From NCBI RefSeq assembly GCF_009389715.1, contig NC_052401.1, positions 4,754,071-4,818,070 on the forward strand: DNA of 64,000 nt, read 5' to 3'. Made by a program: the position numbers and the translations under genes. This DNA is from Phoenix dactylifera (Eukaryota > Streptophyta > Magnoliopsida > Arecales > Arecaceae). The notes under the pieces were generated by a model. It had not been told where the DNA came from, did not search any database, and was given only the letters and a program-made list of their open reading frames with translations. Positions 1 through 11,300 of this stretch are shown here, piece by piece; position 1 is the stretch's first letter; each line of letters begins with the position of its first letter.

Positions 1-271
1 ACAGATTACAAGCTTACTTCATAACTTCTAGCTCTCGATACATCCGATCTCTAGGACACTCAATTGCTCTCTTCCCTTGGGGTTGCATGGAATATATATA
101 ATACAGCAAATCAATTTGGACTCGAACTATTATTCCTACAGTAATCAAGTTAGGACAATATATAACTGGTGTCTTAAGTTGATGCAAACATAAGTTGGTA
201 TCTTAAATCGACCTTCTAGAACTAATGTGACTCGACCTTCTAGCACTTGTAAACTTAAGACATACTCAACA
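1..271 (-). repeat. 3' LTR of the copia element (partial)
   Basis: This sequence aligns by eye with 2061-2292, and both copies share the end motif ctYaaca on the plus strand. About 130 bases of the LTR lie left of the window. The polypurine tract adjoins it at 272-285. Confidence 0.85.
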
Positions 272-779
272 AATCTCCACCTTGACTTGAAGTTTACCAA
301 GTTAAATATATCAAAACCTTTCTCACCGTCTCTTCCACACATGCCCTAAGAGTATCAACATATACAAACACCAATCAAGTCCAAGCAATGCTTGAACTTG
401 TTAATTGAAAGTGACTCAATCTCTTTAATCATGGATGTGATACATTCTGTAGACTTTTTGTTGTAATTACATCTTGATATGAGGAATGTTCCTTACCATC
501 AACTCTTTCAGCTACTCCAATAGTATAAGCAACCATGTCTGCATATTGTGAAGATGATCTAATCTGCCTCTTCTCCTTCCTAGTAGTAATACTGTACTAT
601 TATTATTGTTATGATGCATTATTCTGTATAGAATCATGCATCTCTATCTCATTAGGTTGAATTGGAGAGTTTTATGACACTATTCCTGGAGCTTCAACAT
701 TAAGCTCCATCTGTTTACCAACACCATGGCTATAATTGCACCATCAAATTCCTTCTTATGGTTTAACATAGCAAACTTA

Positions 780-1890
780 TCAAAAGTAACATATCTAATA
801 ATAATAATTTTGGATGACCTAGAACCATATGTACACCTTATACTATATCCCTTCACCTCATCTGCATAACCTAGAATATACATCTTTTTGCCCTCGGTTC
901 AAATTTACCATCATTCATATGAACATATGTAGCGAAATAAATATTCTCAAATCAGTATAATTAACATAGTGATCAGACCATATCTCATACGGACTATTGT
1001 ACTCAATTGCAGTTGATGGAAAGCAATTTATCAAGTACCGTGCCTAGAAAATTTTGTCGAGTCCAGCATTTGAGAGCATATAGCAAACTCCCTTTATAAG
1101 CATCCTATTCATCTATTCTACAACTCCATTCTGCTATGATGTTCCTTGTACAATGCGGTGATATTATACCTTCATTCTTACAGAACTCGTCAAATTTACC
1201 CGAGCAGTACTCCAAGCCATTATCGGTTCTTAGCATTTTAATCTTTTTCTGGGCCTACTTGTCAACCAAGATTTTCTACTATTTGAATTTGAAAAATACT
1301 CCATCCTTGTGCTTCAGAAAATATATTATGACCTTTCTAAAATAATCATCAATGAACGTCTGAAAATAATAATATCTACTTATCGATGCAACTGGAGAGG
1401 GACTCCAGAGGTCTAAATAGATGCAATCCAACATGCCTTTTTGTATTGTAAATACCAGTACTGAACTTTGTCCTGCACCACTTGTCGAATACACAATATT
1501 CACATAAATTCAATTTTTCTATCTTCAGACCATCAAGGCATCATTTGGATAGAATCATCAGCCCTCTCTCTCTTACATACCCTAAATATATGCCATAATT
1601 GAGTGACTTGGTCATATATCTGTTCTCTAATTTTAACTATAATGCAGCCGTTGTCTTCTCTTTAATGACTTCTCTGAGCACCTCATCTGCCAAACACAAT
1701 TGAATTGTACTATGTGCCATCGCCAATAGCTCCTCCTTAGCTCTATCGGATCTGCTATTTAGAAATTTCTCTTTCTTTTCCAATGTCTTCCACAGTCCAT
1801 GTTGCACCAAAAGGGCTCATATCTTAATTTGCTAGTTCCCAAAATCGATCGTGCTATTGAACTTCTCGATTTTGAATTTTACCATTGTCA
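780..1890 (-). pseudogene. Copia gag-pol relic (gag start, then integrase core)
   Basis: Reading the minus strand from about 1886, the start is gag-like (MTMVKFKIEKFN, then a stop, then a KI-ALLVQHGLW-like stretch). A later gag segment is followed by an integrase core piece at 1503-1279 (DLWSPSP, FIDDYFRKVIIYFLKHKDGVF). After that comes the linker that precedes reverse transcriptase at 883-680 (MYILGYADEVKGY, KIIIIRYVTFD). In intact copia elements this is the order gag, protease, integrase, reverse transcriptase. Protease, most of integrase, reverse transcriptase and RNase H are missing, and there are several stops and frameshifts. It is not expressed as a protein. Confidence 0.82.
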
Positions 1891-1932
1891 TTGTGAAACT
1901 TGAATCGAAAAGACCAAAGCTGAGATATCACT

Positions 1933-2292
1933 TGTTGCGACAGGTAGGGAGAATAACAAAATAAAAAAGAGTACACAAGAGAATACAATATTTATGTTAT
2001 TTGGTCTATTGACCCTATGTCCACAAACAGAGATAATGCAAAGCTTCACTATAAAAAAAAAGAGATTATAGAATATTTGATAACCTCACAAACTCTAGCC
2101 TCAGATATACCTAATCTTTAGAACACTTTATTGCTCTCTTTCTTTAGGATTACAAAAAATACATATAATAGAATAAATCAATTTGAACTGATATTGCTGC
2201 AATAATAAAGTTAGCTCAATATATAAGTAGCGTCCTAAGTCGGTATTCTAAATCGACTTTCTAGAACTTGTAAACTTAAGGCATACTTAACA
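1933..2292 (-). repeat. 5' LTR of the copia element (360 bp)
   Basis: It is bounded by TG...CA (TGTTG at 1933, ACTTAACA ending at 2292). It contains the phrase about 'ttatgttatttggtctattg', which is common in plant copia LTRs. The primer-binding-site-like sequence touches its inner edge at 1914-1931. Confidence 0.85.
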
Positions 2293-3934
2293 AACATAAT
2301 TACAACATAATTATTAATAGGTTTAGCCAAGTTAGTCAAGTATGGATTAAATTAGAAAGGTGATGGGCCCAGTTATAAGGGACAGTGGGAATGTCATGGG
2401 CTTTCAAAATTAATGGCATAAACTGACACGTCTTTATTTCCTTTTGAGTAAGAATTGAAACGCTTAGAAAGAGTAGCCCTCACCAAGTAATGGCGATATT
2501 TCTTTGGACGGTAGGCAAGACTAAAACTTGACGAGAAGCAGTTATAGAATCTGATATCAAGCTTATCTATGAATTATGCTGACTTTAATTGGAGCAGTGT
2601 CAATATGACTGGATGTCTTTGCGGTATGGTGCCACATTAAAAATTGGAACTTGACTACTATAAGAAATAATTGGCCCCTCTTCTCTAAAAAAAAAAAAAA
2701 TCAATAGCCCTCAGATTGATGGTGATGATATTTTCTATTATTTCAAAAGATTTTTCTTCTATACTTTTTTTATTTATGATTTTTTATTGTGATTATAAAA
2801 TCTCAGCCATTGTTTTATGAGGAGGCAAATTTGCCATTTGAATGGTTCACTGGTTCAACCAGTTATAAGATTTAAGAAATCAGTGGGTGAAAGGTACTTG
2901 AGATCTATTGTGTCTCTTTTTCTCTAGACCCTGAGACCACTAACTTCTCTACAGTGTCAAGCAAGCTCTAAGTTCCTTCCTATCTCATCCAAATCCAGAA
3001 TAATGATTCAGAATGTTTTTTACGGTGCATCTTTTACGCTGCAGAATAAGGCATTGCTCTAGATAGCCGCCACATTATCCATTTAGGAGATAAACGACTG
3101 TCGCTCATCTAGAGCGCATGCCATGCACGAAGGCTAGAGTTTGTTTCTTCGAACTAATTCTACAACTTTTGATTTCCAATGGATGTATGCCATGTTAGTA
3201 CGCTCATGCATTGCTTTCAACTGAAGCTAAAATGGTAGGTTTGACCAGTTTAAGCAGGAATATGCTTCATATCCGCACGTTCTCTTTCTCTCTCTCTCTC
3301 TGCGCTCGAGCACACGTACGCATGCATGTACACCTTCACCCATTGATAGGCTTCCTATAATCCCAACTAAGACCTCTTTTCTACTAGATTGTGCTTCTCT
3401 AGTGAGTTATACATTCTCGAATAGCCATCATATCAACCATCTCGAAGATGGATAGCTACTACTTGTTGTGGAAAACCAATAAAAAAATTGATGACGATAT
3501 CTCACCAATAAATAATGGCACATTGATTCAATCACTCATGCTGAATATGGAGCAATAAACTTTACAAGAAGACCATATATACCAGCAGTAGTTTAAGAAA
3601 CAACATCACTATATTTACATGTTTAAGAATATACTCCAAAGTGCATGATGTGCAGACTAAGTATCTAAAGCATGTTTGTAGATTTAGATTTCGCTATAAC
3701 CCATACAATATATATGGTAATGTGAGAGCAAATCCTTTTTTTTTCCTTGAGGGTATTGGGACTTAAAAATACATCCAGAAAAGGCAATTTAGCTTTAAAA
3801 TTTCAATTATAAAAGAAGAGTTCCGTAACAAAAGAGGAGTCCGGTGAGGATAGAATACAGCATTGAGCAAAACAGGGAGAATGATTCCAAATTTTTTTTT
3901 TTAATAATTTTTAGTAAAAACGTTGTTCCCATGG
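2293..3934. other. Intergenic DNA without a recognisable gene
   Basis: I see no supported open reading frame. There is a CT-repeat run near 3281-3300 and a short alternating purine-pyrimidine stretch after it. A faint resemblance of 2560-2640 (plus strand) to a copia RNase H motif is too weak to call. Confidence 0.6.
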
Positions 3935-3942
3935 GTCCACCT

Positions 3943-4531
3943 TAGGGGTGGCAAAATATGACCCGACCCGCCAACCCGACCCGTGTTCGACCCGCCATAA
4001 ACAGGTTTGGGTTTAGCCTAAACAGGTTCGGGTCGTAAACAGGTCGACCCGTTTAACCTGTTTATTAATTGGGTCGGATACGGGTTTTAGATGTCTGACC
4101 CGTTTAAACCGTTTAATCCGTTTAACTATTGGGTAGGTTAAATAGGTCTAAACAGGTTAAATGGGTTAAACGGGTTAAACAGGTTAAACGGGTCTAAACA
4201 GGTTAAACGGGTCTAAATGGGTCTAAACAGGTCAGGTTGGGCAGGTTAAACAGGTTGGGTTGGACAGATTAAATAGGTCTAAACAGATTAAACGGGTCAG
4301 GTTGGACAAACAGGTTAAACAGGTCGGGTCGGGTTGGGTAAACAGGTTACCTGTTTATTAAACAGGTTAAACGGGTCGGGTCGGATTACCTGTTTAATAA
4401 ACAGGTCAGGTTCAGGTTTGTAATTCCTGACCCGTTTAATAAACAGGTCGGATTCAGATTTATAGTTTTCTGACCCGACCTGTATTTGACCCGACCTGTT
4501 TATGCCTGACCCGACCCGATTGCCACCCCTA
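3943..4531. mobile_element. Non-autonomous hAT-like TIR element, 589 bp, perfect 8 bp target duplication
   Basis: The element starts TAGGGGTGGCAA and ends TTGCCACCCCTA, a perfect 12 bp terminal inverted repeat. It is flanked on both sides by the same octamer, gtccacct (3935-3942 and 4532-4539). An 8 bp duplication with short TIRs of this kind is typical of hAT elements. The interior is a low-complexity run of words such as acccgacccg and aacaggttaaacggg in both orientations, so large parts can fold back. No transposase is encoded. The identical target duplications point to a fairly recent insertion. It lies about 0.8 kb upstream of the start codon of the TBC gene. Confidence 0.9.
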
Positions 4532-4689
4532 GTCCACCTAGGGCGAGCAAGTGGGGTCCATGGATTCAACGGTCCACGCCAAACGTGGGGGAGTGGGCCC
4601 CGGCAGAGCGTACTACGCATCGGTCCGCGTTCACTCTAAAACAAAAAAAAAGACCAAGAAATAAAAGAAAAGAGAGAAAAAGTTGCGGG

Positions 4690-5328
4690 GGAAAGAAGAA
4701 AGCTTAACACTCGACGAGAAGCCTGTCATCTGTTGCTGTTGTTGCCGTTGGGGTTTATTTATTTACTATTTTGCCTTCTCCCCGGCCCCCAATTAAAATC
4801 ACTTACAACAACGCACAGCCGAAGGCAAAAACCACCGCATCCCTTCCATGCCGCCGGAGTTCTCCAATCGCCCCTCCATGCCCCCCATTCCCCGATCTTC
4901 CTCCGCTCTGAGGTCCTCTCTCTCTTGCTCTCCAATTCGTGGTGTCGATTCATTGCCGGTCGTGTCTTCTCGGGCTCTTTCGAACGAAATCTGTTTCGAT
5001 TTGCCGGGATTTGATTTCTCGTCTCGTCGTTTTCGCTTTTTTTTTTTTTTCCTGGATTTCTCGTTCGATTCTTTTTCTTCTCGAATTAATGAGATTCTTG
5101 GATGATCTTCGCGTCTGGTTATTTAATTGATCGGTTACGAGTTAGTTTTTTTTTTTTTTTTTTTTGGGTTGGGAGGAATGTGTTTTGGCTGATTTGCGGA
5201 ATGGACTGAGAATTGGGGTGATTGGGAGTTTCGCTATTTGTTTGATCTTGGGAGGAGTCTGAGAAAAGATTTTGACTTGTTGGGCTTCAGGGAGTGAGAA
5301 GGGACGGTGAAGGAGGAGAAGAGTTGCG
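4690..5328 (+). promoter_or_regulatory. Putative promoter-proximal region and 5' leader of the TBC gene
   Basis: The base composition changes here to the CT-rich kind usual for plant 5' leaders (CTCTCT runs at 4915-4930, T runs at 5038-5050 and 5143-5165). A leader intron is possible: there is an acceptor-like ttcag at about 5286-5290 and donor-like GTs near 5117. I cannot fix the transcription start. Short open frames here have no family resemblance and are taken as non-coding. Confidence 0.4.
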
Positions 5329-8300
5329 ATGTCTTTTGACGGGGAGGAGTCGCGATGGATGTGTGGGACGTCTGGTGTGGTGAATCTGCAACGGGTCAGC
5401 TCTATGGTCAGAGAGATTGGAGACCCATGTCTTCATCACTCGCCTTCCAAGGTCGGTTCAAACTAAAGCATTCCATAGATTATAGTCTTTAGCTATCTGC
5501 ACTGCATTGTTTTATAAGTGGAACCTGTCTTGATTCATTTAAGAGATTCGGAACTTTGGAGCTGCTGCTCTTCTTGATGATTGGGAAGCATTCAAGGACA
5601 TTAGCTGATACGACTTCTTATGTGCTGTTAAAGAGGGGGGTGGGGTGGTAGGGGAGCAGAAGCGATATCTTTTCTCCTCTATGTGTGAACAATAGGATAA
5701 TCCAAATGAAATCAAGGAGACAATTCAACAAACATAAGAGGCACAAGATTTTTTATGTGGAAAACCCCTTCATTGTGAAAGGAAAAAAAAAACATGGGGC
5801 CACCAAGCCCTCTTCCCAATCTTCCACAATCAACAATTTGGGAATTACAATTTGTTTGTTTTTTCCAGACAAAACTAGAGGATCACTACATCAAGAGCCA
5901 GCACTCTTGGTTTGCACAATACCACATCACCAAAGAGAAAGGTGGATAACAAGAGACAATGGAAAGGTCTCCGCTAGTGATCTTCTTGATGCCTTCCAAG
6001 AAATCTTCGGACATGCCCTTGGTTCCTTCCAAGAAACCGTTGGAGATAGCTTGAACCAATATTGGAGTTGTGGATGAGATTCACAAATCCAATGACAAAT
6101 ACCTTGATTTCTTTTTTCTTTGCTTTTGCTCCAACCATTGCCTCTTGAAAAGAACTCCTTCTTCTTCCTCTCTTAGCAAGACACCATTGGAGAAAAGAGG
6201 GCTCTCTCATAGTTTTTTTTGGCCTTTTCTCTTAGCAAGACACCATTGGAGCTATTGTGGTGGGTTGGGTCTTCAGGGAATGGAGAAGTTACAGAGTGGG
6301 TGTGACAAGGAGGTGAGCAGAGCCTCTATTTTGGGCTATAATGGGAATGGACAGTATGAAGGTGGGGATGGGTTAAGGGCTAAGGCTTGTTACAACAGAA
6401 ATGAGGGCTGGAGTTAATTGGTGGGCTAGTGGGATTGCTAAGTGGGCCTTAGGTGTAGCAACCAGCAAACCAATGGAAGTGATGGGTAGCTAGAAGTTGA
6501 GAGAAAAAGATAGATATGGAGGGTGGTGGGGATAAGGGATGTGTGCATGTGCATGTGTGTGGGGAGGCAGTGAGAGCATGATTTAGCTTTGTCATAGTAG
6601 GGTTTGCTCCAACAAGCAAAGCCGAACCACTCACCTTATTGGCCAATCTCTCTCTCTCTCGGTTTGTTTTTTTTTTTGTTTCGAAGACAATGGAAGAGAG
6701 AACAAGGGCGGGAGGGGAGAAGTGAGGCTTTAGCTTACTTCCACTTTGTAGCACTGTTGGCTGCTGATCCTACAAGCTGTTGGGTGGCAATTTACATATA
6801 AAACTTCGACATGTGCGATGCATGTGGTGTGGAGATGGATAACACCCTGAGTGGACCCTTACCAATATGCTTGGGAGTTTGAGTTAAATAGTAGATTTTT
6901 TTAAAATTCAATATAATATTATTAATATCTGAGTTGGGCTTGGCCAAGATAGGGTCTGCTCATACTCGGTGCGAAATAATTTTGGGTCTTAGACGTATGG
7001 TGGTTGGCCTAGGTCCATTCCCATCCCTACCAAATGGTTTCTGCTACAGATATTGTCACAATATTTTTATTATCTATTGTTGATGGTGGTTGAATAACTT
7101 GACTTTTGGCAGGAAGTAGGCAACAACTTTAACCGTCATCTTTTTCTGACATATTGTGACTTCTGCTTTTGTGGAAAAGTCAAATGTGATTATTATTAAG
7201 ATGTGTTTACCATAACATGAAATATTGCGATGACTGGGTTGAAATACAGTTAAAAGTTGTGCGCCAAAACATGAAATCTAATGATGACTGAGATCATATT
7301 ATTTTTGTGATCACATATTTTTATTTTCAACTATAGCAATGTAATAACATCCTCTACTGATGTCACTTGCAACTTGATGCTGTTATATGATTATCTCTTG
7401 TGGACATTTGATGTCACAATATTTTTATTATCTATTGTTGATGGTGGTTGAATAACTTGACTTTTGGCAGGAAGTAGGCAACAACTTTAACCTTCATCGT
7501 ATTGTGACTTCTGCTTTTGTGGAAAAGTCAAATGTGATTATTATTAAGATGTGTTTACCGTAACATGAAATATTGCGACGACTGGGTTGAAATACAGTTA
7601 AAAGTTGTGCGCCGAAATATGAAATCTAATGATGACTGAGATCATATTATTTTTGTGATCACATATTTTTATTTTCAACTATAGCAATGTAATAACATCC
7701 TCTACTGATGTCACTTGCAACTTGATGCTGTTATATGATTATCTCTTGTGGACATTTGAGAGAATTTTGTAATCATGATAATATTTAATGTTGAATAATT
7801 GCCTTTAATGTATCCTTTTATATCAAATTATTGTTCTGCATATGAATTATGCCAATACGATTAAAATTATGCCACTATGCAAGCATGTAATATTTTTCTT
7901 CTAAATTCTCCTTTTTCTTTTCTTGTTTCTGCTTTGAATTATATACACAGGGAAGCAAAATGCTCAAGCCAGAAAAGTGGCAAACCATTTTTGATAGCGA
8001 GGGGAAGGTTATAGGTTTTCGAAAAGTACTTAAATTAATTGTATTAGGGGTAAGTTGCTTGCCAGGCTCTTATCGCACTTTCCAAATATTGAATACTTTT
8101 CACGCTTTTGCGCTAAAGTTTTTTTAATCTGATGTGTCTTCTAGCATTTTCCATAAATATACCACCAATAGTTCATGATTGTTCATAATTAATTAGTTAT
8201 CCTGATCTTAATACGATCCTTCAACCTCTCTTGCTTTTGAGATCTCAAACACACTCTTCTCACAATTTCATGTTGCATGTGAAAATCCTTAGGAAAGAAT

Positions 8301-11300
8301 TGGGCAATGTAACTTTATGCAGTGTTATCAAGTAGTATAAAACTCTCATGCAGTTGAGTTGATGAATGCTTTGACTGCTCAGCAAGTATGCTTTCAATTT
8401 TTTCTCCCTTGTCTTATGGAAGAAGATTAATTTTGTATATTTCTAATTCATATGCACTTCTTTTTATGCAGGGTGTGGATCCTTCTATTCGGGCAGAAGT
8501 CTGGGAATTTCTTCTTGGTTGCTATGCATTAAGCAGCACCACAGAACACCGGAAGCAACTGAGGATGGCTCGAAGGTTTTGCTTTGGTTTTCAGTTGTAT
8601 ATTAGCACTTCATTAGTTGGCTATTGTACATGCAGTTGTTTTCTTAGTTAATAATTGAAATGTTGTCCTACCTTGTGATGTGTCTCTGGTTGAATTGCCT
8701 ACTACATTTTGGATAATTTTACTTTTTAAGTGCATGAATAATTCTAAACTGTTAACCCAAGGTCCGTCAAACCGGTACCAGGATCCGTACCGATTGGCGG
8801 ACGGGTCGGTACGGTACTGATTCGGTACCATACCGACACGGTACGCTTGGGCGTGCTGGTTCCGTACCATCACACTCATTTTTTTTTTGAGTTTTTTGAG
8901 TTGATTTAATTGGTAATCAATTTTTTTGAATTTTTTAAATAATTTTAAGTCTAATTTGATATTTTTATGATCTTGGTTTAACCTAAATGATGCATCTTGT
9001 TGTTTTAAAATGATACAAAATCTAAAATGATTAGTGAGATGTTGCATGCTACAAAAAGCAATACAAAATATCTTCAAATTAAGTAGTGAGGTGAAAAATA
9101 TAAAATAATACAATCAATTATATATTTAAAGTACAACATACATATCGATATCTAAAATCTCGTCGAGTGGCGATGCCTCTTACAGATATTCGGATCATTA
9201 GCATAGTCAGGAGGCACATCAGCCCACCCTTCTAACCAAGCGGCGTTGTAGTCCTGTATGCTCATCCCATAAGAAATGTGCTTTGGGTTATAAGCATTCT
9301 CGGATCTCTCACTGAAGCTCTGACTCTGAAAGGTATCCTCTGGCTGATAAAATAGCTGTGAAAGGGCCCATCTGAATAAGTCGACAGCAAAATCCGATCC
9401 GTAAGATGCTTCGGACTGCGTAGGATAGCCACTGAAAGATGCCTCAGATGCACCATATTCATATCCGTATCTGTATGGGTCATAGGCTGTCTGTGACTGC
9501 GGGTAATAGATTCCAGTATACGACTCAGAGCCTGATACGTCTTGGACCAAAATTGTGCACACACTTTTTTTTTGTCCTTGGTCTTGGGGAGGGAGGCATG
9601 GGTTTGGTGAAATGTGTCTTAGGGACATAGCTTATAGATATACGTATCCATGTTGTGCTAACTTACATATATAGTTGTTGATAATATTGTTTGCATTTTA
9701 TCAATTATTGTCGTGGAATTAGCTCTCAGGAAAGCTTAGTCATTATTGATCCATGGAACTTATCTTAAGATCTAATATGCTTTGTGCACAACTTTCCTAT
9801 CTGCTATGTGTTACCATTATGAAACTAAAAGATATATTAATGGCACTAATGTTATAATAAATTGATATCATCATCAATCAGCAACTTCAACTAGTCAAGT
9901 TATTTGTCTTTTAATATGCATACTGTAACAAGATGCAAATTATATATCAGATGCTTCCCTGGAATGATTTAAGGATGCCCAGTGATAAATGAAGAATCAA
10001 AGTCTATCCATTTTCTTCAAATATCAGCAGGATATCTTTAGCATGCTCCTTTTTTCACTTTACCCTGGATCAGCCTCCCATTCCCAGGGATCGGACTAAT
10101 CTTACCATTGGAACTTCCAGGTTATGACCTAACATATAATTTTGCAATGCAGGCAACGCTATGAGGATTTAATCAGGCAATGCCAAATGATGCACTCAAG
10201 TGTTGGTACTGGCTCCCTTGCATATGTCATTGGGTCCAAAGTGATGGACATGAGGACTCTATCTAGAGACAATGACATCGGGGAATCAGTAACCAAAAAT
10301 GGGCAAGCTTCTCTTGATACCACCAACAAGTTAGAGACATATTCTGATTTAAATAATGGCTGTACAGACACCTCATGTACACACAAAAGGAAGAGCTCTA
10401 GTAAATCCGCTGAGCTAGTCAGTTGCAGGATGAGCACAGATGATGCAGCCAATGAGTCTACGTATGTGTTGCCCTCCTCTGAGGCATATAATTGTTACCC
10501 AAGAAATTTTGACAGTGATTTCCATGAACCTCAGTATGACACCGACAGCTTTTTTGATTTTCCTCCTCTGCCTGTAACAAACTTATTCCAGAAAGGTAAT
10601 GGGGATGAGAATGAAGGTCAGAAGCATGAGCATACACTGAGATTTGAGGGTGAGCACATGCATAGCTTCCAAATCAATAGCAACGTGGATCTAATTATGG
10701 AATCAAGTTCTCCTTCGACTGTTCCATTACATTCAAGCAATAGTGCAACTGATATTTTTACATCAGGTGCTTTAAATCATGTTGAAGGGTCAAAAGAAAT
10801 GGACTGTAAAATGGAGTTTGTAAACAGATTAATGATTCCAGATGCCCCAAAGGAAGCTACAGTGGATCAGACCACTTCCACTGGATTAGTTGCCAATGAC
10901 GACCGAGTTTCTGAGTGGCTTTGGACACTTCATCGAATTGGTAATCTATTGTCTTTTTGCATATCAGATTTCCTAACAATCAAAATTTTCATTTTTCATT
11001 ATTCTGAAAGCTCAAGATGCATGGTTGTGCAGTTGTTGATGTGGTAAGAACTGATAATCATCTTCAATTTTATGGAGACTCAAAAAATATGGCTAGAATG
11101 TCAGATATCCTTGCTGTTTATGCATGGGTTGATCCTGCCACTGGATACTGCCAAGGTTTTCCCCTTAATCTTTCTTTTCACATCAAGCATTTTGTTTCTT
11201 TCTTAACTGGAGGTTAATGGTTGTTTTCTCAAGCTCGATAGGCTCGATATAGTCTTAAATTTTAATAATGGGATGGCTTGGTCCCAGGGCTCAACTAACT

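Larger units (their letters stand above)
1..2292 (-). mobile_element. Decayed Ty1/copia LTR retrotransposon, cut by the window start
   Basis: Two direct copies of one sequence flank a 1.66 kb interior: 1-271 (left, incomplete) and 1933-2292 (right, complete). On the minus strand the right copy is the 5' LTR. It starts TGTT at 2292 and ends AACA at 1933. It is followed by a primer-binding-site-like stretch at 1914-1931 that resembles the usual plant copia initiator-Met tRNA site with a few changes. The left copy is the 3' LTR and is preceded by a polypurine tract (GGTGGAGATT type) at 272-285. The interior carries gag and integrase relics in the right order but is far too short for a full element, so it is an internally deleted, non-autonomous copy. 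The LTRs differ at many positions, so the insertion is old. The left target duplication lies outside the window. Confidence 0.88.

Noticed and set aside
2560-2640. Possible copia RNase H motif (ADFNWSSVNMTG) on the plus strand
   Set aside because: Only a few residues agree with the usual motif and no neighbouring pieces of the domain are present.
4315-4620. 101-codon minus-strand frame with repeated ETK/PDLFIK text
   Set aside because: It is a translation of the low-complexity hAT-like element body and its flank, not a gene.
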